Source: Pseudomonas sp. Bout1
GTDB taxonomy: Bacteria; Pseudomonadota; Gammaproteobacteria; Pseudomonadales; Pseudomonadaceae
Length of the DNA stretch: 64,000 nucleotides
Reading direction: 5' to 3'
NCBI RefSeq assembly: GCF_034314165.1
Contig: NZ_JAVIWK010000001.1
Span: 558,001-622,000, forward strand
How positions within the stretch are numbered: the first letter of the stretch is position 1; the number at the start of each line of letters is the position of its first letter. Of the stretch, positions 27,832 to 36,937 are shown piece after piece. A model generated the notes under the pieces. The model did not search any database and was not told the origin of the DNA. It saw nothing but the letters and a program-made list of their open reading frames with translations. Both the position numbers and the translations under genes were made by a program.

Positions 27832-29766
27832 ATGTCTGCCGTTCTCTCATTGTTACAAAGCCGGTTGCTGCGGCCGGTGTTCGTTACCCTAGGTATCGCT
27901 CTTTTGGTGCAAGTGCTGGTGGCTGTCGCTCTGACTCGGAGCACGGTCACGGCCCTGGAAGCTGAACTGGACAATCGTCTGGGCGTCGACAGTCAAAAAC
28001 TTTCTGGCGAACTGGCCCAGGCTGGCAAGGAAGTCACTTCCAGCCTGGACAGCCTGTCTTCCAGCACGCGCCAGCGCCTCACGACGGGGCTTTCCACGCG
28101 CCTGCAGGACGAGCAGAAGCAACTGCGTGCGACCCTGGAAAAAGACCTGAAGGACTCCGCCAACGATATGGCGCAACTGCTGGCCTCGGTGGCGCCTCGC
28201 GCCATGTGGGACAGCGACGTGCCGACTCTGTCGGAGTTTGCTCGACGTGCCCAGCGCAATCCCAATGTGCTGTTCGTGGTATACGACGACGCCACCGGCC
28301 AGCACCTGACGCGCTACCTGAACCGGGACAACCCGATTAACGCGGCGTTGCTCGAGAAAGGGCAGGGTGAGCGTGCCCTGGACAAGGTACTGGATGCGGC
28401 GAAAAACGATCCGTCGGTGTACTACCTCGAGGCATCCATCAGCCCCAATGGCGTGGAAATCGGCAAGGTCATCATGGGGGTTTCGACCGCCTCAGTGGAC
28501 GTCGACCTGGCTGCGCTGGACAAGCGCTTTGCCGCGCTGATTGCCAGCAGTGATCAACTGGTGGGCGACAGCCTCAAGGGTGCGGCCGCTGACAGTGCGG
28601 CCGCCATGGGCGCGCGTTTACAGTCGGCGCAAGCCACAGCCACCCAGATGACCGCCAATACCACCCAAGCCGTGCAAGAGGCGGCGGGCACACTACGCTG
28701 GCGCATCGGCATGGGCCTGGCGGTTGTAGGCTTTGGCGTGTTGCTGCTGATTGCGGTGGTGCTCGGGCGTCGGGTGGTCAATCGCCTGAAGCTGCTGATT
28801 GCGGCAATGGATGATCTGGCCGCAGGCGAGGGTGACCTCACCAAGCGTGTACAGATCAACAGCCGGGACGAAATCGGCGACATGGCCTCGGCGGTCAATC
28901 GCTTTGTGGATAAGTTACAGCCCATCGTGCGTGAAGCGGGTGATGTGGCCCAGCGTACCGGCGTGGAAATCGGCGCGATGACCTTGCGCAATGCCGGTGC
29001 CGATGCAGCCGCCGGCTTGCAGCGTGATGAAGTTGCCGAAAGCCTGCGGGCGCTGTCGCAAATGGCTGATGAGGCCCAGGCGGAAAGCCATGCGATGCAG
29101 GCGGCGTTGCAGCAAGTGGTGGATATCCGTCAGGCCACTGATGAGAATTCGCGTACTTCAGCCGAAGTCGGCAGCCTGATCGAGGCGTTGGCGGGGCAGG
29201 TTCAAGCTGGCTCCAAGGTGATCGAGCGGCTGGCGCAGCAGAGCGAGCAGATTGAAGTGGTGTTGACGGTGATCCATGGGATTGCCGAGCAAACCAACCT
29301 GCTGGCACTCAACGCGGCTATCGAGGCGGCACGGGCCGGTGAGACCGGGCGCGGCTTTGCGGTGGTGGCGGACGAGGTTCGTGCGCTGGCCAGTAAAACC
29401 CAAAGCTCTACCGGCGATATCCAGGCGCACATCGTGGCCTTGCAGCAAGGTGCCCGTGAGGCGGTAGAAACCATCGGCAAGGCTGGGCGCCAGGCCAGCG
29501 AAGGTTTGCTGGTGTTGCGCGACAGCGTGCGCCTGCAGCAGTCGGTGCAGGCCTCGGTGGAGCAGGTGCATGCTGCGATTGGCCTGGCAACGCGTGCGGC
29601 GGAGCATCAGGCGCAAGGCGCGCACGCAGTGCGTGGGCGAGTGGAGATCATTCATGCCCAGGCCGAACGTGCGGCGCAGGCGGTGGTAGAGACTACAGCC
29701 AGTGGCAAAGTGCTGGATGGGCTGGCTGCGCAGTTGAAGGCGAGCCTGGGGCAGTTCCGCGCTTGA
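27832..29766 (+). CDS. Methyl-accepting chemotaxis protein
   Basis: A 644-residue transmembrane chemoreceptor. It has a first membrane helix (about 16-35), a periplasmic sensor region of about 250 residues, a second membrane helix ([21 protein letters not shown], about 287-312), a HAMP domain and a cytoplasmic coiled coil with the conserved tip [19 protein letters not shown] and [15 protein letters not shown] near residues 485-515. There is no CheR-binding pentapeptide at the C-terminus. GGAGGGA precedes the ATG at 27832; an earlier in-frame ATG at 27736 lies inside the terminator and is rejected. The ligand is not predictable from sequence. A sigma-54-like promoter lies upstream. Confidence 0.92.
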   Translation: MSAVLSLLQSRLLRPVFVTLGIALLVQVLVAVALTRSTVTALEAELDNRLGVDSQKLSGELAQAGKEVTSSLDSLSSSTRQRLTTGLSTRLQDEQKQLRATLEKDLKDSANDMAQLLASVAPRAMWDSDVPTLSEFARRAQRNPNVLFVVYDDATGQHLTRYLNRDNPINAALLEKGQGERALDKVLDAAKNDPSVYYLEASISPNGVEIGKVIMGVSTASVDVDLAALDKRFAALIASSDQLVGDSLKGAAADSAAAMGARLQSAQATATQMTANTTQAVQEAAGTLRWRIGMGLAVVGFGVLLLIAVVLGRRVVNRLKLLIAAMDDLAAGEGDLTKRVQINSRDEIGDMASAVNRFVDKLQPIVREAGDVAQRTGVEIGAMTLRNAGADAAAGLQRDEVAESLRALSQMADEAQAESHAMQAALQQVVDIRQATDENSRTSAEVGSLIEALAGQVQAGSKVIERLAQQSEQIEVVLTVIHGIAEQTNLLALNAAIEAARAGETGRGFAVVADEVRALASKTQSSTGDIQAHIVALQQGAREAVETIGKAGRQASEGLLVLRDSVRLQQSVQASVEQVHAAIGLATRAAEHQAQGAHAVRGRVEIIHAQAERAAQAVVETTASGKVLDGLAAQLKASLGQFRA

Positions 29767-29784
29767 TGTTGGCTGTTCCGGCCT

Positions 29785-29868
29785 CATCGCAGGCAAGCCA
29801 GCTCCCACATTCGACCGAGTTCCAACTCTGGAATGCGGTCAAATGTGGGAGCTGGCTTGCCTGCGATG
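29785..29868. repeat. REP doublet, GTGGGAGCTGGCTTGCC type, opposite polarity
   Basis: ATCGCAGGCAAGCCAGCTCC and its reverse complement face each other with the GTGGGAGC ends inward, i.e. reversed compared with 3317-3403. It lies between the convergent chemoreceptor and iron permease genes. Confidence 0.8.
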
Positions 29869-29874
29869 GCGGAT

Positions 29875-31440
29875 TCAGCGGCTCAGATACATCCGGGTCG
29901 TAAGCAGATACACCGGCAGCCCCGATACTAGAATCAGTAGTGCCGCATAAGGCGCCGCTGCCGCGAATTCCACATTCGAGGTATGCGCCCACACGGCAGT
30001 CGCCAGTGTGTTCAATCCAGTAGGACTAAGCAGCAATGTCGCCGTCAATTCCTTCATCGCATCCAGGAATACCAAGGCAAACGCCGCCCCCAATGCCGGG
30101 AAAATAATCGGCAACGTCACCCGGCAAAACGCACTGAACGATGAAGCTCCCAGCGTTCTGGCGGCTTCTTCCAACTGCGGTGCCGCCTTGTTCAGCGCCG
30201 TGCGGATCGGCGCCTGGGCCAGCGGCAAAAACAGCAACGCATAAGCGATCAGCAGCAGCGCCGACGTCTGATACAGCGCCGGCACGTAATGCAAGGCGAA
30301 ATACACCAGCGTCAGCGCAATCACCAGCCCCGGCAGGGCGTGCAGCAGGTACGGCAGGCGTTCGGCCCACAGCGCTAGCTGGCCTTTGTAGCGCACCACC
30401 AGCAAGCCCACCGGCACGGCAAACAGCAGGCAGAGCGCGGCGCCGCCCAGGGACAGCGCCAGGGAAGACAATAACGCCTCGCTGATCTCGGCGATCGGAA
30501 ACGCCGCCGAACTGCCTACCGCCAACCAGTAACCGAGCATGCCCAGTGGAATGCCGCTGCCAATGATCGCCAGGAGCAGGCAATACAACTGCCCCAGCGG
30601 CGCCCATTTGCCCAGTCGGACCTGCTCGGCATGCCGCGCGGCGCCCTGGCCAGTGCGCACATGCCGGCCCTTGCCGCGCACACGCAGCTCCAGCCAGAGC
30701 AATGTCAGGCACATCACCAGCAGCACCGCCGAAAGCATCGCCGCATTGGCGTTGCTGAATTCCAGCTCGAATTGCTGATAGATCGCGGTGGTAAACGTCT
30801 GCAAGCCGATGATCGACAGGGCGCCGAACTCCACCAGCATATGCAGGGCAATCAGCAGCGCCCCGGCCAGCAGCGACGGCCACAGCAACGGCAAGGTAAT
30901 ACGAAAAAACACGCCCCAACGATTCAGGCCGAGGGTGCGGGCCGATTCTTCCAGGGACGGATCAAGATTGCGCAGGGTCGCCGCCACGGGCAGGAACACC
31001 AGTGGGTATTTGGACAGGGTCATCACCAGGATCGCCCCACCCAACCCTTCGAAGTTGGCGCTTAACGAAACCCAGGTAAAACTGCTGACAAATGCCGGCA
31101 CTGCAAACGGCAGGCACAGGATCACTCCCCAGATACGCCGCCCTGGCAAGTTGCTGCGTTCCAGCAGCCAGGCAAGCGACAGGCCGATCACGCCACAGGC
31201 CACGGTCACGCCGACCATCAGCGCCAAGGTGTTGCGTAGCAACCCGAAGACATATGGCCGCCACAACAAATGCACCGCCTCGGCCCAGCCCGCTTGCCAG
31301 GCCTTGAGGCTCACATATGCCAGCGGCAAAACGCTCAAGCCGACCAGCAATAAAACCGGCAGCAGCAACCAGATCGAAGGGCGTTTACGTCTCGGCGTAA
31401 AGCCCCCGCGCAAGGCGGGGGCGGGGAGCGATGGGTTCAT
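29875..31440 (-). CDS. Ferric iron ABC transporter, fused permease
   Basis: The 521-residue inner-membrane protein is two binding-protein-dependent permease domains in tandem (about 12 helices). Each half has an EAA loop: EESARTLGLNRWGVFFRITL in the first and EEAARTLGASSFSAFCRVTL in the second, the contact sites for the ATPase. The architecture matches FbpB/HitB/SfuB iron permeases. Its start overlaps the stop of the binding-protein gene (TGATG), so the two are translated together. No ATPase gene is adjacent, so the nucleotide-binding subunit must come from elsewhere. Confidence 0.88.
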   Translation of the reverse strand: MNPSLPAPALRGGFTPRRKRPSIWLLLPVLLLVGLSVLPLAYVSLKAWQAGWAEAVHLLWRPYVFGLLRNTLALMVGVTVACGVIGLSLAWLLERSNLPGRRIWGVILCLPFAVPAFVSSFTWVSLSANFEGLGGAILVMTLSKYPLVFLPVAATLRNLDPSLEESARTLGLNRWGVFFRITLPLLWPSLLAGALLIALHMLVEFGALSIIGLQTFTTAIYQQFELEFSNANAAMLSAVLLVMCLTLLWLELRVRGKGRHVRTGQGAARHAEQVRLGKWAPLGQLYCLLLAIIGSGIPLGMLGYWLAVGSSAAFPIAEISEALLSSLALSLGGAALCLLFAVPVGLLVVRYKGQLALWAERLPYLLHALPGLVIALTLVYFALHYVPALYQTSALLLIAYALLFLPLAQAPIRTALNKAAPQLEEAARTLGASSFSAFCRVTLPIIFPALGAAFALVFLDAMKELTATLLLSPTGLNTLATAVWAHTSNVEFAAAAPYAALLILVSGLPVYLLTTRMYLSR

Positions 31441-32465
31441 CAGTTCAAGCCAACGTCACGTTCCAGGTCCAGCGCTTCTTCGGCATTGCCCAGGTCAGCC
31501 GGCGTGACTTTCGGCGGTTGCAGCTCGCTGAAAGGCTTGAGGCCGCGGTTGGATTCCATGCCCTTGCGCAGCGGGTATTCAGCGGAGGTGTTGGTGATCA
31601 CCCGCTGGCCTTCTTCGCTGGCCATGAAGGCCAACAGTTGCTGGGCTTCTTTTGGATGTTTGCTGGATTTCAGCGCAGCGGCGGCAGACACGGTGATCAG
31701 GCCACCAGCGTCACCGTTGGTGAAGTAATGCAGTTGCGAATCCAGGTTGGTTTTTTCTTTCTTCAGGGCGAACCAGTAGTAGTTGTTCACCAGAACGGCG
31801 GCGACCTCGCCGTTTTCCACGGCTTTGAGCGCAACCATGTTGTTGCTGTAGACCTTGCCGAACGCACGCAGGCCGGTCAGCCACTCTTCAGCCGCTTCAC
31901 GACCGTGCAGCTTGATGATCGCTACGGCCTGTTCCTGGAACGCGCCGCTGGTGGGTACGAAACCGACCTTGCCTTGCCATTCGGGGCCGGCGAAATCCAG
32001 TACTGACTTGGGCAAGTCTTTCTCGGCGATCAGTTTGGGGTTGAACGCCACGACGCGGGTGCGTGCGGTCACGCCCATCCAGGCGCCATTGGCGGCCACG
32101 TATTCCTTGGGCAGAACGTCGAGGGTGCTGGCATCGATGGTCGCCAGCAGGCCCTGTTCGCCGAGTTTATTCAGCGGCGGCGACTCTTCGGTGTAGATGA
32201 CATCGGCAGGGGAGCGGTCGCCTTCTTCGACGACCTGGCTGGCCAACTGGTTGCTGCTGCCCTTGCGCACGTTGACGTGGATGCCGGTCTTGGCTTCGAA
32301 GGCCTTGGCAAGTTCATCGCCGACCTCCTTGTGCTGGCCGTTGTACAAGGTCAATGCAACCTTGTCGGCCGAATAGGCGGCGGGCGAGAGCAGGGTCAGG
32401 CCGAGCAGAGTGATGGTCATGCCACGCAGAAGGGATGTCTTGAGACGGGTATCGCGGATCATCAT
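31440..32465 (-). CDS. Periplasmic ferric iron-binding protein, FbpA type
   Basis: A 341-residue secreted solute-binding protein with a signal peptide (LLRGMTITLLGLTLLSPAAYSA). The mature part starts ADKVALTLYNGQHKEVGDEL and contains the adjacent tyrosine pair in VNNYYWFALKK, the ferric ligands of FbpA-class proteins, plus ADVIYTEESPPL and SAEYPLRKGM motifs. GAGGAA lies upstream of the ATG at 32465. Ferric iron delivery to the fused permease is the expected role. A weakly Fur-like AT-rich stretch lies at 32506-32526. Confidence 0.88.
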   Translation of the reverse strand: MMIRDTRLKTSLLRGMTITLLGLTLLSPAAYSADKVALTLYNGQHKEVGDELAKAFEAKTGIHVNVRKGSSNQLASQVVEEGDRSPADVIYTEESPPLNKLGEQGLLATIDASTLDVLPKEYVAANGAWMGVTARTRVVAFNPKLIAEKDLPKSVLDFAGPEWQGKVGFVPTSGAFQEQAVAIIKLHGREAAEEWLTGLRAFGKVYSNNMVALKAVENGEVAAVLVNNYYWFALKKEKTNLDSQLHYFTNGDAGGLITVSAAAALKSSKHPKEAQQLLAFMASEEGQRVITNTSAEYPLRKGMESNRGLKPFSELQPPKVTPADLGNAEEALDLERDVGLN

Positions 32466-32575
32466 TCGCAGGGTTCCTCACTTGAAATGCAACAAATCGT
32501 GTGAAGGATAAACGATAAAGTTTCTCAGGTGCGGCTGGGCTGACCGATCAGGTAGATTTTTAGAAGGGTCAGAAA

Positions 32576-32602
32576 CGCAAAAACCCGCTTTCGCGGGTTT
32601 TT
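32576..32602 (-). terminator. Terminator of tRNA-Leu copy 1
   Basis: Read on the minus strand, AAACCCGCGAAAGCGGGTTT is followed by TTGCGTTTC, placed 37 bases past the tRNA 3' end. The same hairpin is repeated after copy 2. Confidence 0.85.
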
Positions 32603-32636
32603 GTGAGACTCAAGGTTGAAACCTCAAGTTTTGAAT

Positions 32637-32723
32637 TGGTGCCCAGAAGAAGACTCGAACTTCCACGACCTTGCGGTCACCAGCACCTGAAGCTGGCGTG
32701 TCTACCAATTTCACCATCTGGGC
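32637..32723 (-). tRNA. tRNA-Leu (CAG), copy 1
   Basis: On the minus strand the 87 bases run from GCCCAGATGGTGAAATTGGT to TTCTTCTGGGCACCA. The acceptor stem GCCCAGA/TCTGGGC, the anticodon loop TTCAGGT (anticodon CAG) within CCAGC/GCTGG, a long class II variable arm, the T arm with TTCGAGTC and an encoded CCA are all visible. It reads CUG leucine codons. The sequence is identical to copy 2. Confidence 0.97.
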
Positions 32724-32757
32724 AGCATCAGCAACGTTGCCGCTGTTGATAAGGCGA

Positions 32758-32786
32758 ACTATACGGAGGGCTTTTTGATCTGTAAA
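32758..32786 (-). promoter_or_regulatory. Sigma-70 promoter of tRNA-Leu copy 1
   Basis: On the minus strand TTTACA (32781-32786), 17 bases, then TATAGT (32758-32763). The same pair is duplicated upstream of copy 2. Confidence 0.8.
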
Positions 32787-32839
32787 CCCCTGATTTGATT
32801 TTATAAATCAACTTTGTCGTTAAAAATCAAAGGCCTGAA

Positions 32840-32867
32840 ACGCAAAAACCCGCTTTCGCGGGTTTTT
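32840..32867 (-). terminator. Terminator of tRNA-Leu copy 2
   Basis: The same AAACCCGC/GCGGGTTT stem and T-tract as in copy 1, 37 bases past the tRNA end, separating the two tRNA units. Confidence 0.85.
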
Positions 32868-32901
32868 GTGAGACTCAAGGTGCAAACCTTGAGTTTTGAA
32901 T

Positions 32902-32988
32902 TGGTGCCCAGAAGAAGACTCGAACTTCCACGACCTTGCGGTCACCAGCACCTGAAGCTGGCGTGTCTACCAATTTCACCATCTGGGC
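32902..32988 (-). tRNA. tRNA-Leu (CAG), copy 2
   Basis: Identical to copy 1 over all 87 bases, including anticodon CAG and the encoded CCA. It lies 265 bases away with the same orientation, promoter and terminator, a tandem duplication of a complete transcription unit. Confidence 0.97.
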
Positions 32989-33022
32989 AGCATCGTCAAC
33001 GTTGCCGTCGTCGATGGCGCGC

Positions 33023-33051
33023 ACTATACGGACCACTTTTTACGCTGTAAA
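33023..33051 (-). promoter_or_regulatory. Sigma-70 promoter of tRNA-Leu copy 2
   Basis: On the minus strand TTTACA (33046-33051), a 17-base spacer, and TATAGT (33023-33028). A GC-rich discriminator (GCGCGCC) follows, as is common for stringently controlled stable RNA genes. Confidence 0.85.
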
Positions 33052-33212
33052 GCCCAGTTATCAAAAAAGCCTGGAAAATTTCGCAGGCGGTCGCGCAAGG
33101 TGCATTCTGAAGGCTACAAAGTGCTTTTACGGGCTTGTTGACACCTGAAATTTCCCGTTTCAATACGCGTATGCCAAACTAACCCGCATATAGACAAGGT
33201 GAAAACTCTCTA

Positions 33213-35846
33213 ATGGCCGATTGGCAGTCCCTCGATCCCGAGGCCGCTCGTGAAGCGGAAAAATATGAAAACCCTATTCCTAGCCGCGAACTGATCCTGG
33301 CGCATCTCGCCGATCGGGGTTCGCCTGCTAGCCGCGAGCAGTTGGTTGAAGAATTCGGTCTGACCACCGAAGACCAACTCGAAGCCCTGCGTCGCCGCCT
33401 GCGCGCCATGGAGCGCGATGCCCAGTTGATCTACACCCGCCGTGGCACCTACGCGCCGGTGGACAAACTTGACTTGATCCTCGGTCGCATTGCCGGCCAC
33501 CGTGACGGTTTTGGCTTCCTGATCCCGGATGATGGCAGCGACGACCTGTTCATGAGCCCGGCGCAGATGCGCCTGGTGTTCGATGGCGACCGTGCCCTGG
33601 CGCGCGTTTCCGGCCTCGACCGTCGCGGTCGCCGCGAAGGTGTGATCGTCGAAGTGGTGTCCCGCGCCCACGAGTCCATCGTTGGTCGTTACTTCGAAGA
33701 AGGCGGCATCGGTTTCGTTGTTCCGGATAACCCGAAGGTCCAGCAGGAAGTGCTGATCACCCCGGGCCGCAATGGCGCCGCCAAAGTGGGCCAGTTCGTC
33801 GAGGTGAAAATCACCCACTGGCCAACGGCGCGCTTCCAGCCACAGGGCGATATCGTTGAAGTGGTCGGCAACTACATGGCGCCGGGCATGGAAATCGATG
33901 TGGCGCTGCGCACCTACGATATCCCTCACGTCTGGCCTGAGGCTGTGCTGAAAGAAGCCGCCAAGCTCAAGCCGGAAGTGGAAGAAAAAGACAAAGAGAA
34001 GCGCATCGACCTGCGTCATCTGCCGTTCGTCACGATTGACGGCGAAGATGCCCGCGACTTCGACGATGCGGTCTACTGCGAAGCCAAGCCCGGCAAGCTG
34101 CGCCTGTTCTCCGGCGGTTGGAAGTTGTTCGTCGCGATTGCCGACGTTTCCAGCTACGTGAAGATCGGTTCGGCCCTGGACAACGAGGCCCAGGTGCGCG
34201 GCAACTCGGTGTACTTCCCTGAGCGCGTGATCCCGATGCTGCCTGAGCAGCTGTCCAACGGCCTGTGCTCCCTGAACCCGAAAGTCGACCGTTTAGCCAT
34301 GGTGTGCGAGATGACTATCTCGAAAACCGGCGAAATGACCGACTACCAGTTCTACGAAGCGGTGATCCACTCCCAGGCCCGCCTGACCTACAACAAGGTC
34401 AGCACCATCCTGGAACAGCCGAAAACCAGCGAAGCCAAAACCCTGCGCGGTGAGTACGGCCATGTCGTGCCGCACCTCAAGCAGCTTTATGCGCTGTACA
34501 AGGTGCTGTTGGGCGCTCGTCACGTACGTGGCGCGATCGACTTTGAAACCCAGGAAACCCGGATTGTCTTCGGTTCCGAACGCAAGATCGCCGCGATCAC
34601 CCCGACCACGCGTAACGATGCTCACAAGCTGATCGAGGAATGCATGCTGGCGGCCAACGTGGCCACCGCAGAATTCCTGAAGAAGCACGAGATTCCTGCG
34701 TTGTACCGGGTGCACGACGGCCCGCCGCCGGAGCGTCTGGAAAAACTGCGCGCGTTCCTCGGTGAGCTCGGCCTGTCCCTGCACAAAGGCAAGGACGGCC
34801 CGACGCCGAAGGACTACCAGGCTTTGCTTGCCAGCATCAAGGACCGTCCGGATTACCACGTGATCCAGACCGTCATGCTGCGTTCCCTGAGCCAGGCGGT
34901 GTACAGCGCGGATAACCAGGGCCACTTCGGCCTGAATTACGAGGCGTACACCCACTTCACCTCGCCGATTCGCCGTTACCCGGACTTGCTCACGCACCGG
35001 GCGATCCGCAGCGTGATCCATTCCAAGCAGAACACCCCGCACGTCAAGCGCGCCGGTGCCATGACCATTCCAAAAGCACGGATCTATCCGTACGACGAAG
35101 CGGCCCTGGAACAGCTGGGTGAGCAGTGCTCCATGAGCGAGCGCCGTGCCGACGAAGCGACCCGCGACGTAGTGAACTGGCTCAAGTGCGAGTTCATGAA
35201 AGACCGCGTGGGCGAGTCGTTCCCGGGCGTGATCACCGCCGTGACCGGTTTTGGCCTGTTCGTCGAGCTGACCGATATCTACGTCGAGGGCCTGGTGCAC
35301 GTCACCGCCTTGCCGGGTGACTACTACCACTTCGACCCTGTGCATCACCGCCTGGCGGGCGAGCGCACTGGTCGCAGCTTCCGTTTGGGCGATACCGTGG
35401 AAGTGCAGGTCATGCGCGTCGACCTCGACGAGCGCAAGATCGACTTCGGCATGCCAGACAAGCCTGTTGAACCAACGGGCCGTAAAAAACGTGGCAGCGA
35501 AACCGCAGCCCCGGCCGCCAAAGGCAAAGGGGCTCCTGCGAAAGCAGCGGCCGCCGAGCCTGCATCAGCCAAGCCTGCTCGTCGTTCGTCTGCCAAGGAC
35601 AAGGCCCCTGAAGCCTACCGCCCTAGCGACGCCGCGGCGAAAAACGCCGAGCTGCGCAAGAGCCGCGAGTTGAAGCAGCAGTTGCTCAATGAAGCCAAAA
35701 GCGGTGGTAAAGCGGCGTCTGGGGGAAAGTCCCGCGAGGCGGAAAAACCGTCGAGCAAGCCGAGTAAACACCGTAAAGGCCCGCCAAAAGCGGGTTCGGC
35801 CCCCGCGAAAAGCGGCGGGTCGCGCAAACCTAAGGCCAAGTCATGA
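33213..35846 (+). CDS. rnr: Ribonuclease R
   Basis: RNase R is the 3'-5' exoribonuclease that can degrade structured RNA. The 877-residue protein has an N-terminal helix-turn-helix-like region (SRELILAHLADRGSPASREQ), two cold-shock domains, the RNB catalytic domain with the metal-binding FVTIDGEDARDFDDAVYC and the HFTSPIRRYPDLLTHR motif, an S1 domain (GVITAVTGFGLFVELTDIYV), and a long Lys/Ala/Ser-rich basic tail from about residue 755. Its stop overlaps the rlmB start (ATGA), giving an rnr-rlmB operon. Confidence 0.96.
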   Translation: MADWQSLDPEAAREAEKYENPIPSRELILAHLADRGSPASREQLVEEFGLTTEDQLEALRRRLRAMERDAQLIYTRRGTYAPVDKLDLILGRIAGHRDGFGFLIPDDGSDDLFMSPAQMRLVFDGDRALARVSGLDRRGRREGVIVEVVSRAHESIVGRYFEEGGIGFVVPDNPKVQQEVLITPGRNGAAKVGQFVEVKITHWPTARFQPQGDIVEVVGNYMAPGMEIDVALRTYDIPHVWPEAVLKEAAKLKPEVEEKDKEKRIDLRHLPFVTIDGEDARDFDDAVYCEAKPGKLRLFSGGWKLFVAIADVSSYVKIGSALDNEAQVRGNSVYFPERVIPMLPEQLSNGLCSLNPKVDRLAMVCEMTISKTGEMTDYQFYEAVIHSQARLTYNKVSTILEQPKTSEAKTLRGEYGHVVPHLKQLYALYKVLLGARHVRGAIDFETQETRIVFGSERKIAAITPTTRNDAHKLIEECMLAANVATAEFLKKHEIPALYRVHDGPPPERLEKLRAFLGELGLSLHKGKDGPTPKDYQALLASIKDRPDYHVIQTVMLRSLSQAVYSADNQGHFGLNYEAYTHFTSPIRRYPDLLTHRAIRSVIHSKQNTPHVKRAGAMTIPKARIYPYDEAALEQLGEQCSMSERRADEATRDVVNWLKCEFMKDRVGESFPGVITAVTGFGLFVELTDIYVEGLVHVTALPGDYYHFDPVHHRLAGERTGRSFRLGDTVEVQVMRVDLDERKIDFGMPDKPVEPTGRKKRGSETAAPAAKGKGAPAKAAAAEPASAKPARRSSAKDKAPEAYRPSDAAAKNAELRKSRELKQQLLNEAKSGGKAASGGKSREAEKPSSKPSKHRKGPPKAGSAPAKSGGSRKPKAKS

Positions 35847-36598
35847 GTCTGGAAAAAATCTACGGCGTGCACGCCGTAGAAGCATTGCTGCGTCACCACC
35901 CGAAACGCGTCAAGCAGGTGTGGTTGGCAGAGGGCCGCAGCGAGCCGCGCGTTCAAGCGCTGGTCGAGCTGGCCAACCAAAATAAAGTCGCTATCGGCCA
36001 GGCCGAGCGTCGCGAAATGGACGTGTGGGTCGAAGGCGTTCACCAGGGCGTAGTCGCGGACGTAAGCCCGAGCCAGGTCTGGGGCGAGGCAATGCTCGAC
36101 GAGCTGCTCGATCGCACCGAAGGCGCACCGCTGTTGCTGGTGCTCGACGGCGTGACCGACCCGCACAACCTGGGCGCTTGCCTGCGTTCGGCGGATGCTG
36201 CCGGCGCGCTGGCGGTGATCGTGCCTAAAGACAAGTCGGCAACCTTGACGCCGGTGGTGCGTAAAGTTGCCTGCGGTGCGGCGGAAGTGATTCCGCTGGT
36301 GGCCGTGACCAACCTGGCGCGCACCCTGGAGAAACTCCAGCAGCGCGGCCTGTGGGTCGTGGGCACGGCGGGGGAGGCGGAGGTCAGCATTTATGACCAG
36401 GACCTCACCGGCCCGACCATCCTGATCATGGGGGCCGAAGGCAAGGGCATGCGCCGCCTGACCCGTGAGCATTGCGACTACCTGGTGCACTTGCCGATGG
36501 CCGGTAGCGTCAGCAGCCTCAACGTGTCAGTCGCAACGGGCGTCTGCCTGTTCGAAGCCCGGCGCCAGCGTGGCGTCAAGGCCAAAGCCAAGAAATAA
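35843..36598 (+). CDS. rlmB: 23S rRNA (guanosine-2'-O-)-methyltransferase RlmB
   Basis: RlmB methylates the 2'-O of G2251 in 23S rRNA. The 251-residue SPOUT enzyme has the N-terminal L30e-like substrate domain (IYGVHAVEALLRHHPKRVKQ) and the SpoU domain with motif I DGVTDPHNLGACLRSADAAG, motif II LIMGAEGKGM and the knot motif III SLNVSVATGVCLFE. It is translationally coupled to rnr. Confidence 0.96.
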   Translation: MSLEKIYGVHAVEALLRHHPKRVKQVWLAEGRSEPRVQALVELANQNKVAIGQAERREMDVWVEGVHQGVVADVSPSQVWGEAMLDELLDRTEGAPLLLVLDGVTDPHNLGACLRSADAAGALAVIVPKDKSATLTPVVRKVACGAAEVIPLVAVTNLARTLEKLQQRGLWVVGTAGEAEVSIYDQDLTGPTILIMGAEGKGMRRLTREHCDYLVHLPMAGSVSSLNVSVATGVCLFEARRQRGVKAKAKK

Positions 36599-36619
36599 GG
36601 CTTGAGCGACGCAAGACCC

Positions 36620-36740
36620 TGTGGGAGCCGGGCTTGTGTGGGAGCTGGCTTGCCTGCGATAGCCTCACCTCGGTTTAACTGAAAAATCGAGGCGCCTGCA
36701 TCGCGGGCAAGCCCGACTCCCACACAAGCCCCCTCCCACA
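36620..36740. repeat. Composite nested REP element
   Basis: An outer GTGGGAGCCGGGCTTGTGTG and an inner GTGGGAGCTGGCTTGCCTGC lie side by side on the left, mirrored by GCGGGCAAGCCCGACTCCCA and CACAAGCC on the right. Nearly the same composite occurs at 59770-59890. It occupies the first half of the 339-base gap between rlmB and rpsF; the second half holds the rpsF promoter and leader. Confidence 0.8.
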
Positions 36741-36788
36741 TTTGTTTTTGTGGTGTAGGGGAGGTTGTTCAAATAATCACCAATCACC

Positions 36789-36817
36789 TTGCGCCCTTTC
36801 TCCCCCTTCTCTACAAT
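36789..36817 (+). promoter_or_regulatory. Promoter of the rpsF operon
   Basis: TTGCGC, a 17-base spacer and TACAAT. The start of transcription would be near 36824, giving a leader of about 110 bases before rpsF, long enough for ribosomal-protein autoregulation; no specific S6:S18 binding structure was confirmed. Confidence 0.6.
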
Positions 36818-36937
36818 TGCGCCCCTTGCCTACCTGGCAGGCACGCATGTGCCTCCCCTGCGGCAAGATCCATAAGTGTCATTCACTCCTTGTCTGACCG
36901 TTTTTGAGCGGCAGGCTACAACCCGTAAGGAGCATTC

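Noticed and set aside
31381..31440. Possible separate leader peptide before the iron permease
   Set aside because: The permease ATG overlaps the binding-protein stop as TGATG; no room or ribosome site for another small gene exists.
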